Origin: JBOHHR01 sp050740975
GTDB lineage: Bacteria; Pseudomonadota; Gammaproteobacteria; JBOHHR01
DNA: 22,289 nt
Assembly (NCBI GenBank): GCA_050740975.1
Contig: JBOIEE010000001.1
Coordinates: forward strand, 1 to 22,289
Direction: 5' to 3'
The notes beneath the pieces were generated by a model. The model saw only the letters and a list, made by a program, of their open reading frames with translations, was not told the DNA's origin and did no database searches. Positions 1 through 7,898 of the stretch are shown here, in pieces; position 1 is the stretch's first letter; each line of letters starts with the position of its first letter. The position numbers and the translations under genes were made by a program.

Positions 1-930
1 GGCTGCGGGCACGAGCGGGGCCGTGGGCGATGGATGGAGGTTCGGCCATGGTGAGGCGTGCTCGTGGATCGGGCGGCCCATGGCTGCGGTGGCCCGGTGG
101 CTTTTGGTATTGGGGGTAGGGGAAGCGATGAGTCGCAGGCACCCTTGTTGGCAGTGGGGGCAGAGGCGGACATCGGAGCCCATCACCCGAGAGAGGAACG
201 CTTCGGCAGTCTCGGTCGGTGCCGGCATAGGCGGAGGCACATCCAGTGCCCGGCGGGCGCGGGCCAAGTACTCGGCGCGGTGGCGGTTAGCCAGCAGCCC
301 GAAATGGCGGATCCGCATGAAGCCCTTGGGGAGCACGTGCAGGAGAAACCGGCGGATGAATTCCTCGGCGGGGAGGGTCATGGTCTTGGTCTTATTGCCA
401 TGCGCGTAGTCGCGCCACCGGAAGAGGACCGTTCCCTGTTCTAGGCGCAGCAAACGCTCATTGCTGATGGCGACCCGATGGGTGTAGCGGCCGAGGTAGG
501 CCACAACCTGCTCAGGACCGGCGAAGGGGCGTTTGGAATAGACCACCCGGTCCTCGGCCCGCAGTGTGGCGAGGAGCAGAGCAAACGCTTTGGGTGGGGC
601 GAGTGTTGTGGTTTGCCCGGCGAAGCGAAGTTCCCCCCCGCTCGAAGGCCTGGCGTAGGGCATTTTGCCCCGAAACACCTTGGAGAGGGCGCGGACGGGG
701 AAGAGGAAACCGCGTTTGGCTGCGATCCAACGTTTGCCATCGCCCGACAGAGCACCCCCGGTGACCAGACAATGCAGGTGCAGGTGTTGGTTAAGGCTCT
801 GGCCCCAGGTGTGGAGCACCATGGTGATCCCGATCTCGCCCCCGAGCCACTTGGGATCCCGGCCAAAGGCTTGGAGCGTGTCGGCGGCGGCTTGGAAGAG
901 GAGCTTGTAGCCTTGACGCTGTGAATACCC
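1..930 (-). pseudogene. IS91-family transposase, 5'-truncated and cut by the window edge
   Basis: The minus strand reads without a stop from about 930 to the window start (over 300 codons). It contains a QAAADTL segment, then VLHTWGQSLNQHLHLHCLV (the H-x-H-x-H of HUH/Y2 transposases), then YLGRYTHRVAISNERLL with a candidate catalytic tyrosine, and a late CPHC cysteine pair. These are hallmarks of IS91-family rolling-circle transposases. The N-terminal zinc-binding part and start codon are missing: upstream of about 930 the frame hits a stop and similarity ends. Around 633-667 the frame is disturbed by two compensating indels: a run of seven C at 633-639 is one base too long, and bases are missing near 665. 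About ten residues are therefore read out of register although the frame stays open. Overlapping plus-strand frames are shadows. Family assignment is firm; the element is almost certainly inactive. Confidence 0.85.
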
Positions 931-1169
931 ACAACCTACCGCGTAAGCGGTTTAGTTCAACTTAAAGTCGACCTCCTAAATGACGCCTTTGCTTGGCGTC
1001 AAATCTAAAACCTATTTCGGTACTGCTCTAGGCGCCGCTTAAGTCTCACCGCCGCTTGCCGATATTAGATCTCAATTTTCCAAGGTTTTTTAGATCTCAC
1101 GCTGACGCCTCCCAAACCCGCCTTTTAGAGCAGGGTCCGCGAGCGGCTGCGGCTCAAGCATTATAGTGT
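931..1169. other. non-coding debris between IS91 and RAYT remnants
   Basis: No convincing gene is present. Base composition drops relative to its surroundings, and short repeated motifs such as TAGATCTCA occur (near 1065-1100). I see no terminal inverted repeat, tRNA or promoter that I could defend. The stretch probably consists of the broken ends of mobile elements. Confidence 0.4.
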
Positions 1170-1193
1170 GTAGCCTGGAATCGCCGTATCGCC
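1170..1193 (+). repeat. REP-like sequence with GTAG head
   Basis: The sequence GTAGCCTGGAATCGCCG starts at 1170. It has the GTAG tetranucleotide followed by a CCTGGA-type stem start typical of REP sequences mobilised by RAYT transposases. Only one half of the palindrome is visible. It lies directly against the RAYT remnant on the opposite strand, where REPs normally flank the gene. The call rests on this juxtaposition and on motif resemblance. Confidence 0.45.
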
Positions 1194-1195
1194 GT

Positions 1196-1286
1196 ACGCA
1201 CCAGCAAATCGGTGCGACGCTCCAACACATTGACGGTGAAAAAAATACCTGTCGCCCGGTACGCGATGGCGGCGATAGTCCGACAC
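1196..1286 (-). pseudogene. REP-associated tyrosine transposase (RAYT), N-terminal remnant
   Basis: From a GTG at 1286 the minus strand encodes SDYRRHRVPGDRYFF. One frame over it continues as TVNVLERRTDLLVR. Together these match the conserved N-terminus of TnpA_REP/RAYT proteins (YRR-x4-PG-x-YFFTVN-LLERR-x-DLLV). The frame change falls in a run of seven T (1239-1245 on the plus strand) that is one base too long. After LLVR the match stops and the sequence runs into the REP-like repeat. The HUH motif and catalytic tyrosine are therefore gone, so this is a collapsed RAYT locus whose coding middle and end were deleted. No function remains. Confidence 0.65.
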
Positions 1287-1385
1287 GGATGCATCGTATC
1301 ACCGCCCCTGTTATCCATTCGGCGGAACACCCACAAGGGGCTTCCGCCCTACGGCATGGCACGCAGATCTCTTGCGCTTACCTAT

Positions 1386-2792
1386 TTATTGCAAAAACTC
1401 CCGCACGTCCACGAAGTGACCCGCTACGGCCGCGGCGGCGGCCATCGCCGGGCTGACCAAGTGGGTCCTGCCCTTAGGCCCTTGCCGGCCCTCAAAATTG
1501 CGGTTAGACGTCGAGGCGCAGCGCTCGCCCGGGGCGAGGCGGTCCGGGTTCATCCCCAGGCACATGGAACAGCCCGGCTCCCGCCACTCGAAACCTGCCT
1601 CGATGAAGATCCGGTCCAATCCTTCGGCCTCGGCTTGTTGCTTTACCAGTCCGGAACCCGGAACAACCATCGCCTGAGTGATGTTGGGAGCGATCCGTTT
1701 GCCGCGCACGATTTCGCCGGCGGCGCGCAAATCCTCGATCCGCGAGTTGGTGCACGAACCGATGAACACCTTATCGAGCACGATATCCGTGATCGCAGTA
1801 CCCGGCTCAAGGTCCATGTACGCCAAGGCCCTGCGCATTCCTTCGCGCTTGACGGGGTCCGGCTCAAGCTCGGGATCCGGTACACATGCGGTGACCGCCG
1901 CGACCATTTCCGGCAAAGTGCCCCAACTGACCTGTGGGCTTATGGCTGCCGCATCCATACCCACCATTTTGTCGAACACCGCATCCGCATCGGAATGCAG
2001 ATCGGTCCAGGAGGCCACGGCGTGCTCCCATAAGCGACCCTCGGGGGCATAAGGCCGCCCGTGCACGTAAGCGAGCGTGGTGTCGTCGACAGCCACCAAT
2101 CCGGCGCGGGCACCGGCTTCGATGCTCATGTTGCATAAGCTCATACGGCCCTCCATGGATAAGCGGCGAATGGCCGCCCCGGCAAACTCGATGGTATACC
2201 CGGTCCCACCGCCGGTTCCAATCGTGCCGATGAGCGCAAGCACGACGTCTTTGGCGCTTATTCCGAGCCCAAGCTCACCATCCACGCGCACCAGCATATT
2301 GTCGGCTTTCTTCAGTGCCAGGCATTGCGTCGCCAATACGTGCTCTACCTGCGACGTGCCGATCCCAAATCCAAGAGCCCCTAAAGCGCCGTTGGTGGAG
2401 GTATGCGAGTCCCCACACACGATGGTCATGCCCGGCAGGCACGCACCCAGTTCAGGTCCGATGACATGCACGATCCCCTGGCGCACATCGTCTACGCCAA
2501 GCAAGGTGATGCCCCATTGCCGGCAGTTGTCCACCAGGGTCTGCATCTGCACGCGCGATACCGGATCATCGATACGCGCGCGATCCCGGGTCGGCACGTT
2601 GTGATCGCACGTGGCGAGGTTTGCCCCAGCCCTCCATGGAGGCCGGCCCGCAAGCCGCAACCCCTCGAAAGCCTGGGGCGAGGTGACCTCATGCAGTAGA
2701 TGCCTATCGATATAAATTAGACTGCTGCCGTCATCCAGCTCACAGACGACGTGCGCCTCCCAGAGTTTGTCGTATAAGGTTCGACCGCTCAT
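1386..2792 (-). CDS. leuC: 3-isopropylmalate dehydratase large subunit
   Basis: This 468-aa protein is the large subunit of isopropylmalate isomerase, which interconverts 2- and 3-isopropylmalate in leucine biosynthesis and needs a 4Fe-4S cluster and the small subunit LeuD. It is near identical in length to E. coli LeuC. It starts with the family pattern TLYDKLWEAHVV and contains LLHEVTSPQAFEGLR and CDHNVPT. It also keeps the cluster cysteines in IGSCTNSRIEDLR and PGCSMCLGMNPD, and ends in the conserved NFEGRQG and SPAMAAAAAVAGHF blocks. It is therefore complete. It lies 44 bp downstream of the M48 gene and lacks a clear Shine-Dalgarno. Unusually, leuD does not follow: the next 1.4 kb holds RAYT and IS91 remnants. 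Either leuD is elsewhere or the pair was disrupted. Confidence 0.98.
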   Translation of the reverse strand: MSGRTLYDKLWEAHVVCELDDGSSLIYIDRHLLHEVTSPQAFEGLRLAGRPPWRAGANLATCDHNVPTRDRARIDDPVSRVQMQTLVDNCRQWGITLLGVDDVRQGIVHVIGPELGACLPGMTIVCGDSHTSTNGALGALGFGIGTSQVEHVLATQCLALKKADNMLVRVDGELGLGISAKDVVLALIGTIGTGGGTGYTIEFAGAAIRRLSMEGRMSLCNMSIEAGARAGLVAVDDTTLAYVHGRPYAPEGRLWEHAVASWTDLHSDADAVFDKMVGMDAAAISPQVSWGTLPEMVAAVTACVPDPELEPDPVKREGMRRALAYMDLEPGTAITDIVLDKVFIGSCTNSRIEDLRAAGEIVRGKRIAPNITQAMVVPGSGLVKQQAEAEGLDRIFIEAGFEWREPGCSMCLGMNPDRLAPGERCASTSNRNFEGRQGPKGRTHLVSPAMAAAAAVAGHFVDVREFLQ

Positions 2793-2836
2793 GCAGACAA
2801 GGTATTGCTAGGAAAACGAGTGGGCACTTCGAAGGT

Positions 2837-3649
2837 TTACCGCCTGCTCAGCGTGTACACCGGGCGGGGACGTTGGTCCAGGTAATAAGGCATCATCTGT
2901 GGCACCAATGCCGCCAGGGCTCGGATACGGGATTGGGAAGCCGGGTGGGTGCTTAGGAACTCGGGTGGTCCGCCGGACCCCTCTCTAGCCATCTTTTCCC
3001 ACAGGGTCACTGCCGCATTCGGATCGTAGCCCGCCTTGGCGGCCAGCTCAATGCCGATGCGGTCCGCCTCGGTCTCCGCGGTGCGGCTGTTCGGCAGCTT
3101 TATGGCCAAAGCGGCCGCGAGGGCGCCCCCGCTGAGCGCAAGCCCTTTTCCCTCGCTCGCCACCGCCAACCCCGTTAGTGCCAGGTCGGAGGCCAAAGCC
3201 ACAGACATCTTCTCCGCCGTGTGCGCCGAAAGCGCGTGGGCGATCTCATGGCCCATGACCTGCGCGATCTCGTCGTCGCTAGCGTTCACCGTCTTGGCCA
3301 AACCGCTATAGAACGCCATCTTACCCCCCGCCATGGCCCAGGCATTGAGCGTCTTGGGGTCATCGATGACCTTAATCTCCCAGTCCCAATTTGCTGTCTC
3401 GGGGCGGTATGTTATCGCCTGCGCTACCAGCTTTTCGGTGATCCCGAGCACCCGTGCGGTTAAGGCCGGGTCGCTGTTTATCCGGCCGCGCTTGCTGTAA
3501 GGCGCTAACTGGGCGACATAGGCTTCCTTAGACGTTGTGATCGCGTATTGCTCGGAGACCAGCATTAGTTGACTGCGCCCGGTCACAGGGTTTGTAGCAC
3601 AGCCCGCGAGACCAAAGACCAGGGTGGCAAGGACGACTAGAGTTCTCAT
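2837..3649 (-). CDS. M48-family periplasmic metalloprotease lipoprotein
   Basis: A 270-aa zinc metalloprotease resembling the LoiP/YggG and Ste24-type M48 group, probably acting in envelope protein quality control. Residues 1-16 form a lipoprotein signal ending in the lipobox LAGC with Cys17. This is followed by ATNPVTGRSQ, usual for these proteins. The zinc motif HEIAH is at 134-138, and the third-ligand region AETEAD at 191-196 (Glu192). The family motif LSTHPASQSR is near 232-241. The start has a GAGGAA ribosome-binding site. It is 56 bp downstream of the acuI-like gene and upstream of leuC on the same strand, so the three may share a transcript. There is no TPR domain, so it is not a full-length BepA. 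The outer-membrane versus inner-membrane destination is not decided by the sequence. Confidence 0.93.
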   Translation of the reverse strand: MRTLVVLATLVFGLAGCATNPVTGRSQLMLVSEQYAITTSKEAYVAQLAPYSKRGRINSDPALTARVLGITEKLVAQAITYRPETANWDWEIKVIDDPKTLNAWAMAGGKMAFYSGLAKTVNASDDEIAQVMGHEIAHALSAHTAEKMSVALASDLALTGLAVASEGKGLALSGGALAAALAIKLPNSRTAETEADRIGIELAAKAGYDPNAAVTLWEKMAREGSGGPPEFLSTHPASQSRIRALAALVPQMMPYYLDQRPRPVYTLSRR

Positions 3650-3705
3650 GTAATTTGTTCCTCAGCGGGACATTCTGGCGCGGATCCGCGGTTCAGGCCG
3701 CGTGG

Positions 3706-4701
3706 CTAACCTTCAGACAGCCGCACCACGGTTCGCCCCATCAGCTCTCCTTTAAGCATGCGTTCGAATACACCCGGAAGTTCTTCCAAGGCAACTATAG
3801 CGCGTACGATCGTATCCAGGTGACGAGGCTTAAGTTCGCTCGCAAGCCTCTGCCAAATCCTGTGGCGCAACGCTGCGGGGCAAGCGGATGAGGTGACACC
3901 CAAAACGCTCACGCCGCGCAGGATGAAAGGCATGACCGTGGTGTGTAACTCGCTGCCGCCAGCCAGACCCACGCTAACGATGTTACCCCACGCTCGGGTC
4001 GTTCGCGTCAACCAGGCCAGGATCTCCCCACCGACAGTGTCCACGGCGCCACCCCAGAGCCCCGTTTCCAGCGGGTGGCGGCCTAAATCCAGGCTCTTGC
4101 GATCGCGGATCTCACTCGCCCCCAATGAGCGCAAATAAGGCCGCGCGGCTTCCTTACCGGTGACCGCCGTAACCGCATATCCCAGCTTATCCAGGATATC
4201 TATGGCGATGCTCCCCACTCCACCAGTGGCGCCGGTTACTACCACCGGACCGGCCTCTGGGCGCTGTCCGTTGTCCTCCATGCGTTGTATACACAGGGCG
4301 GCCGTAAACCCCGCGGTGCCAAGCGCCATGGCCTGGAACAGCGATAAGCCTTGGGGCAAGGCCACCACCCAATCTGCGGGAACGCGCACCCGCTCGGCAT
4401 ATCCCCCATGGTGGTCGACGCCTAGCTCATAACCGGTTACCAGCACCGCATCGCCCGTCTGGAAGCGCCGATCGGAAGAGGACTCGACGGTCCCCGAAGC
4501 ATCGATCCCGCCTACCCGCGGGAAACGGCGAATTATCTTCCCAGACCCTGTGGCGGCCAGCGCGTCCTTATAGTTAACGCTGGAATAAGCGGCCCGGATC
4601 ACCACCTCACCCGGGTCTAGGTCCTGCAAAGCGAGTTGCTCGCATTGCCCCCAAATCCTCTCGCCCTCCCTATAGATCCGGAAGGTTTTAAACCGTTCCA
4701 T
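3706..4701 (-). CDS. acuI: YhdH/AcuI-type NADPH-dependent quinone/acryloyl-CoA reductase
   Basis: This 331-aa protein is a medium-chain dehydrogenase/reductase of the YhdH/YhfP subgroup. Family members reduce acryloyl-CoA to propionyl-CoA (AcuI) or act as zinc-free quinone oxidoreductases. Evidence is the N-terminal FKTFRIYRE, SSVNYKDALAATG (40-52), VGGIDASGTVE (63-73), the cofactor loop VVVTGATGGVGS (153-164), and the C-terminal block GELMGRTVVRL. No zinc-binding cysteine cluster is seen, as expected for the subgroup. The ATG is preceded by a GAGG ribosome-binding site 5 nt away. The gene diverges from the Sel1 gene across a 138-bp region that should hold both promoters. Nothing nearby points to dimethylsulfoniopropionate metabolism, so the in vivo substrate is uncertain and the symbol is by homology only. 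Confidence 0.9.
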   Translation of the reverse strand: MERFKTFRIYREGERIWGQCEQLALQDLDPGEVVIRAAYSSVNYKDALAATGSGKIIRRFPRVGGIDASGTVESSSDRRFQTGDAVLVTGYELGVDHHGGYAERVRVPADWVVALPQGLSLFQAMALGTAGFTAALCIQRMEDNGQRPEAGPVVVTGATGGVGSIAIDILDKLGYAVTAVTGKEAARPYLRSLGASEIRDRKSLDLGRHPLETGLWGGAVDTVGGEILAWLTRTTRAWGNIVSVGLAGGSELHTTVMPFILRGVSVLGVTSSACPAALRHRIWQRLASELKPRHLDTIVRAIVALEELPGVFERMLKGELMGRTVVRLSEG

Positions 4702-4839
4702 TGATCCTCACCTCATTATGCTCCATCATCGTGCTTGATAGGCCGCTGTCTGCCGATCCGACACCAACAATGGTTGCCTAACCCAAAGCAGACCGTGCCG
4801 CCACCGACGCAAGGGGTCCTTAGCTTTAGGAGATGATAC

Positions 4840-5343
4840 ATGTGGAAACGTGGGTTGTTGTTGGTGCTAATCATCTCCGCTTCCAGAGCTACAGCCGGGG
4901 AATTGGAGAGCGGGATCATCGCACACGCAATGGGAAAATACGACACGGCGTTCGAAGTCCTGCTACCCTTGGCAGTAGGCTCCGCGCAACCCATCGCGCA
5001 ATATTACGTCGGTTACATGTATGAAATGGGTCAGGGCGTAAGCCAGGATTACAAAAATGCGGCGAGCTGGTACCGGAAAGCCGCAGAAAAAGGCATCGCT
5101 CAGGCACAGTACCGGCTGGGCGAGCTTTATGCCAACGGCAAGGGCGCTCCCTTGGATTACGAATACGCTTATGCTTGGAAAAGCGTGGCCGCATCGCAAG
5201 GCCACCGGCAGGCGCGAGCCTCCCTGCAAGCAACTAAAGACCAGCTCTCCCCGCCCGAGCTCGAGCACGCGGCGGAACTTTCCGAGCAGTTTATCCAACG
5301 CTACGGGCCTAAATCGGACAGTGCCAACAACCAACATCCCTAG
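4840..5343 (+). CDS. secreted Sel1-repeat (SEL1-like TPR) protein
   Basis: This 167-aa protein has a Sec signal peptide (MWKRG, hydrophobic stretch 5-13, likely cleavage after ATA at 17-19). Two Sel1-type repeats follow, at about 51-86 (YYVGYMYEMGQGVSQDYKNA) and 87-122 (YRLGELYANGKGAPLDYEYA). The tail is charged and helical. Sel1 repeats are protein-binding scaffolds, usually periplasmic when exported; the partner is unknown. The start is set by TAGGAG eight nucleotides upstream of the ATG at 4840. An ATG at 4833 lies in another frame and is ignored. The gene stands alone, followed by paired hairpins at 5365-5413 that separate it from the cyclase gene. Confidence 0.9.
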   Translation: MWKRGLLLVLIISASRATAGELESGIIAHAMGKYDTAFEVLLPLAVGSAQPIAQYYVGYMYEMGQGVSQDYKNAASWYRKAAEKGIAQAQYRLGELYANGKGAPLDYEYAYAWKSVAASQGHRQARASLQATKDQLSPPELEHAAELSEQFIQRYGPKSDSANNQHP

Positions 5344-5364
5344 AGGGCGCGCGCAGCAACATGG

Positions 5365-5413
5365 GCAGCATATCCCTATGCTGCTGGGCACTTCGATTTA
5401 ATCGAAGTGCCCA
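5365..5413. repeat. two contiguous perfect hairpins
   Basis: Hairpin 1 is GCAGCATA-TCCC-TATGCTGC (5365-5384, 8-bp stem, 4-nt loop). Hairpin 2 starts on the very next base: TGGGCACTTCGAT-TTA-ATCGAAGTGCCCA (5385-5413, 13-bp stem, 3-nt loop). Both are perfect. No U-run follows, so this is not a standard intrinsic terminator, although it could stop or protect the Sel1 transcript. The 12-mer TGGGCACTTCGA of hairpin 2 recurs at 2821, just after the M48 stop codon. Confidence 0.7.
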
Positions 5414-5464
5414 TGAAACGCTTAATGGCGATACCACCGGACCAATAAACGAACGCCAGTCGGT

Positions 5465-6424
5465 ATGTCCTCGAAAACTGTCAACCTCGCGATCATGTTC
5501 GCGGATATCAACGACAGCACTCGTTTATACGACCAGCTCGGTGACCAGCCCGCCATCCAAGCCATTAATGCCTGTCTGGGGGCCGCCCGCGAGGTTGTCT
5601 ACCGCCAGAAGGGCTTCGTGATAAAAACGCTGGGAGACGCGATCTTGTGCGCGTTTGACACTGCAGAACAGGCGCTTCAGGCGGCTTGCGAGATCCACGA
5701 AGTTCTGCAAGATGTGCGGCCCCCGCGCCCCGACTTGCGTTTGTCCATGCAGATCGGATTGCACTACGGATCTGTCATCCTAGATGGCGGTGATGCATTT
5801 GGTGACACGATTAACGTCGCTTCTCGGATGGCCACGTTGGCAAAAGGCGCGCAGTCGATGACCACCCGAGACTTGGTGGAGCAGTTGCCACCGGCACTTA
5901 AGACCAGCGCTCGGATTATTGGTCAGATCCCGGTGCGGGGAAAAAAACAGACCTTGGAGGTCCACGAGATTATCAGGCTGGACAAAGATGTCACGATTAC
6001 TCTGGACAAAAACACGTTCTCACCGATCAGAGATAAGATCCTCTCTCATGGCATGTCTGCACAGCTCGTGCTGTGCTATCGCACAAAGCAAGTCTTGCTG
6101 GGTCAGGAACGAAAATCTGCGGTTCTCGGCAGAAGCCTTAATTGCGATCTGGTGATCGAAGAACCCCGTGCTTCGCGCGAGCACGTTACCATAGAGCTGA
6201 GGCGGGATGGCTTCGTACTCATCGATCGGAGCACGAACGGCACTTATCTGCGCGGGGGCAACACGGAGGAATCATTCCTGCGGTGGGAAGAAATGCAGCT
6301 GCCGAAAGAAGGGGAGATCAGCCTGGGCTGCCCCTTCAGCGAAAATCCACAAGAGCTGGTACACTTCCACACCCCCCAAAACCCACCCACCGGGACTTCC
6401 AACAGTTCCGCCAGCATGCGCTAA
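5465..6424 (+). CDS. class III adenylate/guanylate cyclase with C-terminal FHA domain
   Basis: A 319-aa soluble two-domain protein. Residues 8-170 form a class III nucleotide cyclase domain. Metal-binding aspartates are Asp14 (MFADIN) and Asp58 (KTLGDA). Purine-specifying residues by alignment are Lys54 and Asp110, and transition-state residues are Asn117 and Arg121 (FGDTINVASRM). All key residues are present, so it should be active, probably making cAMP. Residues about 207-300 form an FHA phosphothreonine-binding domain with LGRS (221-224), SREH (237-240) and STNGTYL (256-262). No membrane segment or receiver domain is seen, so FHA binding to a phosphorylated partner is the likely input or localisation signal. 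No kinase gene lies nearby. The gene ends 32 bp before ubiG. The ribosome-binding site is weak. Choice of cAMP over cGMP is inferred from Lys54 and Asp110. Confidence 0.95.
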   Translation: MSSKTVNLAIMFADINDSTRLYDQLGDQPAIQAINACLGAAREVVYRQKGFVIKTLGDAILCAFDTAEQALQAACEIHEVLQDVRPPRPDLRLSMQIGLHYGSVILDGGDAFGDTINVASRMATLAKGAQSMTTRDLVEQLPPALKTSARIIGQIPVRGKKQTLEVHEIIRLDKDVTITLDKNTFSPIRDKILSHGMSAQLVLCYRTKQVLLGQERKSAVLGRSLNCDLVIEEPRASREHVTIELRRDGFVLIDRSTNGTYLRGGNTEESFLRWEEMQLPKEGEISLGCPFSENPQELVHFHTPQNPPTGTSNSSASMR

Positions 6425-6456
6425 CGGTCAAATCCTTGACTCAAATCCTACAGCCG

Positions 6457-7176
6457 ATGATAGCTGACGATTCCAACGTCGATCCGCGCGAGATCCAGAA
6501 ATTTGCGCGACTATCCGCCCGCTGGTGGGACCCCCAGGGAGAGCTAAAAACCCTGCACGCGATCAACCCGCTGCGCCTCTCCTATATTGATCAAAGAGCA
6601 AGCCTGCGGGGTAAGACTGTGCTCGATGTGGGCTGCGGCGGCGGGATCTTGGCCGAGAGCATGGCGCAAATGAGTGCACAGGTGACAGGAATAGACGCTG
6701 CTGAAGAACCCCTCATGGTCGCCCGCTTGCACCAACAGGGATCGGGCACCCGAGCCGAATATCTGCGTGTAACGCCGGAAGCCTTCGCGGCGCAGCGTTC
6801 CTCGGGGTTCGACGCAGTGACCTGTCTTGAGCTGCTGGAGCATGTCCCTGATCCGCAGTCCATCGTGAGGGCGTGCGCGCGCTTAGCAAAACCCGGTGCT
6901 GATGTGTTTTTTTCTACGATTAACCGTACCCCCCGAGCGTATCTAGAGGCTATTCTGGCGGCTGAGCAATTGTTGGGCTTATTGCCCAAAGGCATCCACG
7001 CTTTTGGGCGGTTTATCCGGCCCGCAGAATTGGCGGCCTGGTCACGCAACTATGGACTGGATGTCGTGCATATGCTGGGTTTGAGCTACAACCCTATCAC
7101 GCGGCACTATTTTTTTACTCGCAATGTCGGCGTAAATTACATGCTTCACGCGCGCAAACCCGCGGATGCCGCCTGA
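6457..7176 (+). CDS. ubiG: ubiquinone biosynthesis O-methyltransferase
   Basis: This 239-aa SAM-dependent methyltransferase performs both O-methylation steps of ubiquinone synthesis. Landmarks are NVDPREIQKF (7-16), ARWWDPQGELKTLHAINPLRL (21-41), the SAM-binding LDVGCGGGILAE (56-67), CLELLEHVPDP (123-133), FFSTINRT (151-158) and the C-terminal PAELAAW...GL block. I chose the ATG at 6457 because it puts the conserved NVDP motif eight residues in, as in E. coli. The frame stays open far upstream over the cyclase gene, but that part is meaningless. An in-frame TTG at 6436 is an alternative; neither has a strong ribosome-binding site. The stop overlaps the next gene by 11 bp, suggesting translational coupling. 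Confidence 0.95.
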   Translation: MIADDSNVDPREIQKFARLSARWWDPQGELKTLHAINPLRLSYIDQRASLRGKTVLDVGCGGGILAESMAQMSAQVTGIDAAEEPLMVARLHQQGSGTRAEYLRVTPEAFAAQRSSGFDAVTCLELLEHVPDPQSIVRACARLAKPGADVFFSTINRTPRAYLEAILAAEQLLGLLPKGIHAFGRFIRPAELAAWSRNYGLDVVHMLGLSYNPITRHYFFTRNVGVNYMLHARKPADAA

Positions 7177-7840
7177 TTGTTGCATCGGCGCAGTGCTGCT
7201 TGACCTCGATGGCACACTGATCGACACAGCCCCTGAACTCGCTGACGCGGTCAATCGCCTGCGGGAAGAGCGCGGGCTTAACCCGCTTCCGTTCCAGGCC
7301 ATCAGGCCCCATGTGTCACACGGCGCCTCGGCCTTGGTTCGGGTCGGATTGTCGTTAGATCCAAACGATGCAACATTTCCCGCCTGTCGCGAGCACCTGC
7401 TTGAGATCTACGATTCCATATTGGCCACGCAAGCGCGTCTATTCCCGGGCATGGAGGGGGTTCTGTCCCAGTTGGACCAACAGGCGATCCCCTGGGGCGT
7501 AGTGACCAACAAACCCGGCTGGCTTACGCAGCCCTTGCTTGAACGACTCGGCATCCTGTCCCGCGCACGTTGCGTGGTCGCCGGAGACACGCTCGTTCGG
7601 CGCAAGCCGGACCCCGACCCGCTATTGCTCGGCGCCGAGCTGCTAGCGCGCACCCCCCGTCAGTGCCTATACGTCGGGGATGCGGAACGCGATGTCATCG
7701 CCGCAAAGCGCGCCGGCATGCGCGTCCTGATTGCCCTTTTTGGCTACCTGGGCCCCGACGATCGGCCAGAATCGTGGGGTGCTGATGCACTCATCGCATG
7801 CCCGGGCGCGATTCTGGAGTGGTTGAACCATTCAACGTGA
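7166..7840 (+). CDS. gph: HAD-family phosphatase, phosphoglycolate phosphatase or MurNAc-6-phosphate phosphatase type
   Basis: This 224-aa protein has all four HAD motifs: I DLDGTLID (13-20), II TNK (114-116), III Lys147 in RKPDPDP, and IV GDAERD (171-176). An alpha-helical cap lies between motifs I and II. It belongs to the Gph/PGP group. Gph clears 2-phosphoglycolate. In Pseudomonas the HAD gene next to ubiG is mupP, encoding the MurNAc-6-phosphate phosphatase of peptidoglycan recycling, and the context here (11-bp overlap with ubiG) fits that too. Sequence alone does not separate the two, so the symbol is provisional. A second candidate gph or an amgK/murU pathway elsewhere in the genome would decide it. 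Confidence 0.88.
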   Translation: MPPDCCIGAVLLDLDGTLIDTAPELADAVNRLREERGLNPLPFQAIRPHVSHGASALVRVGLSLDPNDATFPACREHLLEIYDSILATQARLFPGMEGVLSQLDQQAIPWGVVTNKPGWLTQPLLERLGILSRARCVVAGDTLVRRKPDPDPLLLGAELLARTPRQCLYVGDAERDVIAAKRAGMRVLIALFGYLGPDDRPESWGADALIACPGAILEWLNHST

Positions 7841-7898
7841 GGCCGGCTTGTCAACTGAAAGCACGGAAGATAAGTTATTAAATTTTTAGACATGGGTT

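Noticed and set aside
58..924. Long plus-strand and off-frame minus-strand ORFs over the IS91 remnant
   Set aside because: They are out of register with the recognisable transposase frame and show low-complexity Pro/Arg-rich composition typical of GC-rich shadow frames.
1212..2604. Plus-strand ORFs opposite leuC (273 and 175 codons)
   Set aside because: They are antisense to a fully conserved leuC, with no family motifs and no ribosome-binding site.
6142..6456. 105-codon N-terminal extension of UbiG
   Set aside because: It overlaps the FHA domain of the cyclase in another frame. The conserved UbiG N-terminus fits the ATG at 6457.
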